Source of the DNA: Dirofilaria immitis
Taxonomy: Eukaryota > Nematoda > Chromadorea > Rhabditida > Onchocercidae
NCBI GenBank assembly: GCA_024305405.1
Contig: JAKNDB010000068.1
Span: 1,668,501-1,732,500 of the forward strand
Direction: 5' to 3'
Length of the DNA stretch: 64,000 nt
Shown: positions 60,763-64,000 of the stretch, one piece after another
How the letters are laid out: each line of letters starts with the position of its first letter
Position numbering within the stretch: position 1 is the stretch's first letter
Position numbers and translations under genes: made by a program
Notes under the pieces: generated by a model
Database searches by the model: none
Told to the model about the DNA's origin: nothing
Seen by the model: the letters and a program-made list of their open reading frames with translations, nothing else

Positions 60763-62262
60763 TTAATATAGTTGTGTTGATAATGTCAACTGTAAATGCT
60801 GTAGTGTTACAATGAGGTAATTTAGCTGAATTTTCATGCTTCTTTTATTTCTCACCAAATTACAATTTCCACTGCATTCTGCGCTAGAAGCGTTGAACTT
60901 GCATGGTTTATAATTCAATTGAACAGGCTGATTGAAATTTTTACCGCACACATTGCGTTCGAGCAGTTTCTTACGTAAATGTATTTGATAATGCTTTTTT
61001 AGGTTACTACGCTGAATGAATTGCTTATTACATACATCGCACCTGTGCGGTTTCACGCTTGTATGTATTAGACTATGTTGATCCAGATTAGCGCGTTGGT
61101 TGAAACTCTTATCGCATTCAGGGCATTTGAACGGCTTCTCGCCTGTATGTATTCTATTATGGACAATTAGTTGGTTGGCGCGAGCGAATCCTTTATCGCA
61201 TACAAGGCATTTGAACGTTTTCTCGCCTGTATGTGTTCGACTATGACTTTTCAGATGACTGCGTTGATTGTAACTCTTATCGCATACAGGGCATTTGAAC
61301 GGTCTCACGCCTGTATGTATTAGACTATGTTGATTCAGATTAGCGCGTACGTTGAAACTCTTATCGCATGCAGGGCATTTGAACGGTTTCTCGCCTGTAT
61401 GTGTTCGATTATGTGTAGTCAGTTTGCTAGGTGTAATGAATCTTTTACCGCATGTCTCGCACTTGAACGGTTTCTTGTTTGTATTTGTCTGATTGTATTC
61501 ATTTAAATCCAATTGAACAGTTATATTTCCTTGCACTGATAAATCGTTTTCGGTTAATATCTGAAACTATTCGAAATGGTTTACTTCATAAACTTAATTG
61601 ATTTGTTGGTTAAATTTTTGAGCAGTCTCAATAGTGCAAAGAGATTAGATTGATATCATTTCATATGCTGTAAAATCTTTGAACAATAACATATTGGTTA
61701 CTTCGTAATAGTTTTCTAAGAACTAGAATAATATTTTGAAAAAAAAAGTCAGTTGCTGTTTTACTGTGATTGATCCAAAATAAAATATGATAAAAAATTT
61801 ATCTTTGGTGTGATTCTGAAACCTAAACTATTTCTTATACTGATTTAAAGAGAATATGAGATAAGAATATGAGATAATATGATGCGGAAAAATAAGAAAT
61901 AATTGATGAAGTGATGTTTGCGAAATGATAGTAAGTAGTTGAGCCTAAAAGTTTCTCATATAGTAAGTAGTTGAGCGTAAAAGTCCCTCATGTAATGGAT
62001 GAGAGTCCAAAAGTCCCCATATAGTGAATGAGCCAAAAAGTCCTTATTACTTGTTTACGAAAATTTGTTAGTGCATATTAAAAAATCTTTTATATAAGTT
62101 TATGTTATGCTGCAGTGAATTCAAACACAAAATATTGACTATTTCGAAAGCGACAAGAAAAATAGATGAAGCAAAAACCAAAACGGAAAAAAATTTATAA
62201 ACTATTACTTGAGTGATGCACAATGGTAATGCGGCTATTAGACAGTAATAAGGCAGTAACAT
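60763..62262 (-). CDS. C2H2 zinc-finger protein with N-terminal signal-peptide-like leader
   Basis: Exon 1 (62209-62262) encodes MLLPYYCLIAALPLCITQ, phase 0, donor GTAATA. Exon 2 (60763-61560) starts after TTTCAG with ILTENDLSVQGN and is open to the stop, giving about 283 residues. Six canonical C2H2 fingers (C-x2-C-x12-H-x3-H) follow an acidic/Asn-rich linker: FKCETCGKRF, FKCPACDKSF, FKCPVCDKSY, FKCLVCDKGF, FKCPECDKSF and HRCDVCNKQF, joined by TGEKP-like linkers. A seventh, degenerate finger (NVCGKNF) lacks both histidines. The tail NLVRNKRSMKIQLN matches the tails of the two pseudogenes. The fingers predict sequence-specific DNA binding, yet the leader predicts ER entry. The leader exon is supported by homology to 57334-57393. 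If it is not used, the start would be elsewhere, since exon 2 has no early ATG. Confidence 0.82.
61928..62043. repeat. Degenerate tandem repeat, about 38-40 bp unit, three copies
   Basis: Units share GTAAGTAGTTGAG, then TAAAAGTCCCTCATATAGT with drift (GTAAT GGATGAG, GTGAATGAG). It lies in the intron of the intact zinc-finger gene. Confidence 0.75.
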
Positions 62263-64000
62263 ATTAATTTGCAAGCAATTTCTGCGACAAATGGTTACAG
62301 TTCCCGTGAATTCCCGTGTAATTCTGAATGATATTTTGGAAAAATATTTCACAAAACAAATAAATCGACGCAGAGTAAATCGCAATGAATAATAAACGCT
62401 GTACTGATTTGGAGTGTTATTTGGAGACTGATTATAAATATTTCTATGAATAAGCGATCATCTATGATGAAATAAATTATATTTCTATTAATCTTTTTGC
62501 ATAATCATGGAAATTTTATAGCAATGAAAAGTTATTTATAGAAAAAAGCGAGTTTGAAAAGATTGGTAATCTTTAATACTATGTATTTTTGTGGAGTACT
62601 GACAACTTTTTCATGGTTTCATAGAAAATCATAGGATTTATGTAAATTTATGCGAATAAAAGTCACGATTATCTTTATAATTTCGATGCAACGGATCATT
62701 CGACTTTTTGTGAAATGTAAAATAGAATTAATCAAATGATTTCTGTTAATGAATAATTCATTGCCAATAGCTGTTTGTTAAGAATAAAATTTGTAGAAAT
62801 TGATTACCTCAGATAAAATCTAACTAAAATTAATTTTTATGCAAAATATAAATGCTTATTTCTAGCTTTTCCTATTCAAAATTTACTTTTATACTTTTTG
62901 TTTTATTCATAAAGGTAACATATTTTTTTATAATTGCTTCATTGGAATGAAACACGTATTTTTATGGTTTCTTCAAACATAACATGCCACTAACCGAACA
63001 AGCTACTTGCAGTACTAATACAAAAATACGATTATGTGTGCTTATAATCAAGTTCTATTTGCACATCCACATATGTACTCCGAAGAACGATATGGCGTTC
63101 GAGTATGAATTTTTTTAAACTCTTTTTGCAATTTTTGTATAATTTTTTCCCAATTTTGTATTCTTGCCAATAAATCTGTATATGAAAATTTTTGAAAAAA
63201 TGCTGAAATTTCAAAATTTCAATTGTTTTTTGCAAATAATTTAATGAAATTATTTATTGCTTAATTATTTGATAAAGACTTTTTAATTCCCGAAATAAAT
63301 AACTTGAAAATGGATAATGATAGAAATTTGAAAAATGTCAACATTTTTAATTTCTCAAAACTAATTTTCAAAAAAGACTGTATATTAAGTATTATTGTAT
63401 TTGACGTATTGTATTTATGTGTCCTATATAATAAATTCCTTATCTTAATAGAAATCATGTTACATTTTTCATCGCCAAAAAAAATATTTTTAGTAAAAAA
63501 AAATTTTCTTTCAAATATCATTCAAATTATTCAGGATTCAATATTATCTCAACGAAAGAGAAGAATTTGTCTGAATTTAACTTGAATTTAAGTGAAATTC
63601 ACACTTTTTAATAAATCAAAATTTATGAGTTTTTGTGTCTTATAATTTTAACTGTTTATTTATCTCATATGTTTCCGGAAAAATATTTTTTCCTTTGGCA
63701 ATCAAAAAGGTAACATGGATTTAGCATTGCTTACCTCATATTTATTATCGTCAAAAAATCATTTTTGTAGAAAATTCAAAAAAAAAGAAGATACTTTGGC
63801 AGAAGATGTGAAAAAATTTCAAATAATTTTAAAGCATTAATCGGGATTTCATTCTGTAGCACTTAATAGACATTTAGATTAAGTAACGTAATTTGTTTTA
63901 TGAATGTGTGTTAACAGGAATTTGAATATTGAATATAAATTCAGCATTTAATTTGCTTTTTTATATTGTATAGTATATGGTTTTTAGTATAGTATATGGC
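62263..64000. other. Terminal AT-rich region without recognised gene
   Basis: The first 130 bases align loosely with the region upstream of the leader exon of the decayed paralogue, so it is probably the shared promoter or 5' UTR. Beyond that, open frames on both strands (for example 63032-63235 minus and 63304-63585 plus) are low-complexity, lack splice context and show no family features. Confidence 0.45.

Overview
The window looks like nuclear DNA of a parasitic nematode, most likely a filarial (spirurid) worm. It is extremely A+T-rich. Genes have short exons, GT-AG introns and acceptor-like sites just before start codons, as expected for spliced-leader trans-splicing. It carries five nematode-type transthyretin-like (TTL, PF01060) genes. 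It also holds a roughly 70-bp relic that reads as Rickettsiales/Wolbachia rpoB, and such nuclear Wolbachia transfers are typical of filarial worms. The species cannot be fixed from the sequence alone.

Layout. 230-1568 (+): last four exons of a RetSat-type all-trans-retinol 13,14-reductase whose 5' part lies outside the window. 3996-21239 (+): tandem array of five TTL genes with the same three-exon structure, spaced by AT-rich DNA full of tandem and dispersed repeats. 21900-24334 (-): muscle LIM protein with two alternative second exons, one of them terminal. 28218-30530 (-): C-terminal half of dolichol kinase. 32228-52652 (-): a 15-exon gene spread over 20 kb, coding for about 807 residues and resembling the centriolar-satellite protein PCM1, with introns up to 7 kb. 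56153-62262 (-): a small C2H2 zinc-finger cluster made of one intact gene (60763-62262), one decayed paralogue (56153-57393) and one 3' fragment (58424-58725). In the intact gene and the large paralogue the fingers follow a short, separate exon that encodes a signal-peptide-like leader. 62263-64000: no gene recognised.

The genes do not form an operon or pathway. They are independent neighbours: a secreted TTL array, muscle cytoskeleton (LIM), N-glycosylation precursor synthesis (dolichol kinase), centrosome biology (PCM1-like) and a fast-evolving zinc-finger family. One technical point shapes the whole annotation. Eight or nine single-base length changes, nearly all in homopolymer runs, interrupt otherwise well-conserved exons in at least five genes. 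This pattern suits uncorrected long-read consensus errors better than pseudogenes, so interrupted genes are annotated as genes with the breaks noted. No rRNA, convincing tRNA, CRISPR array or complete transposon was seen.
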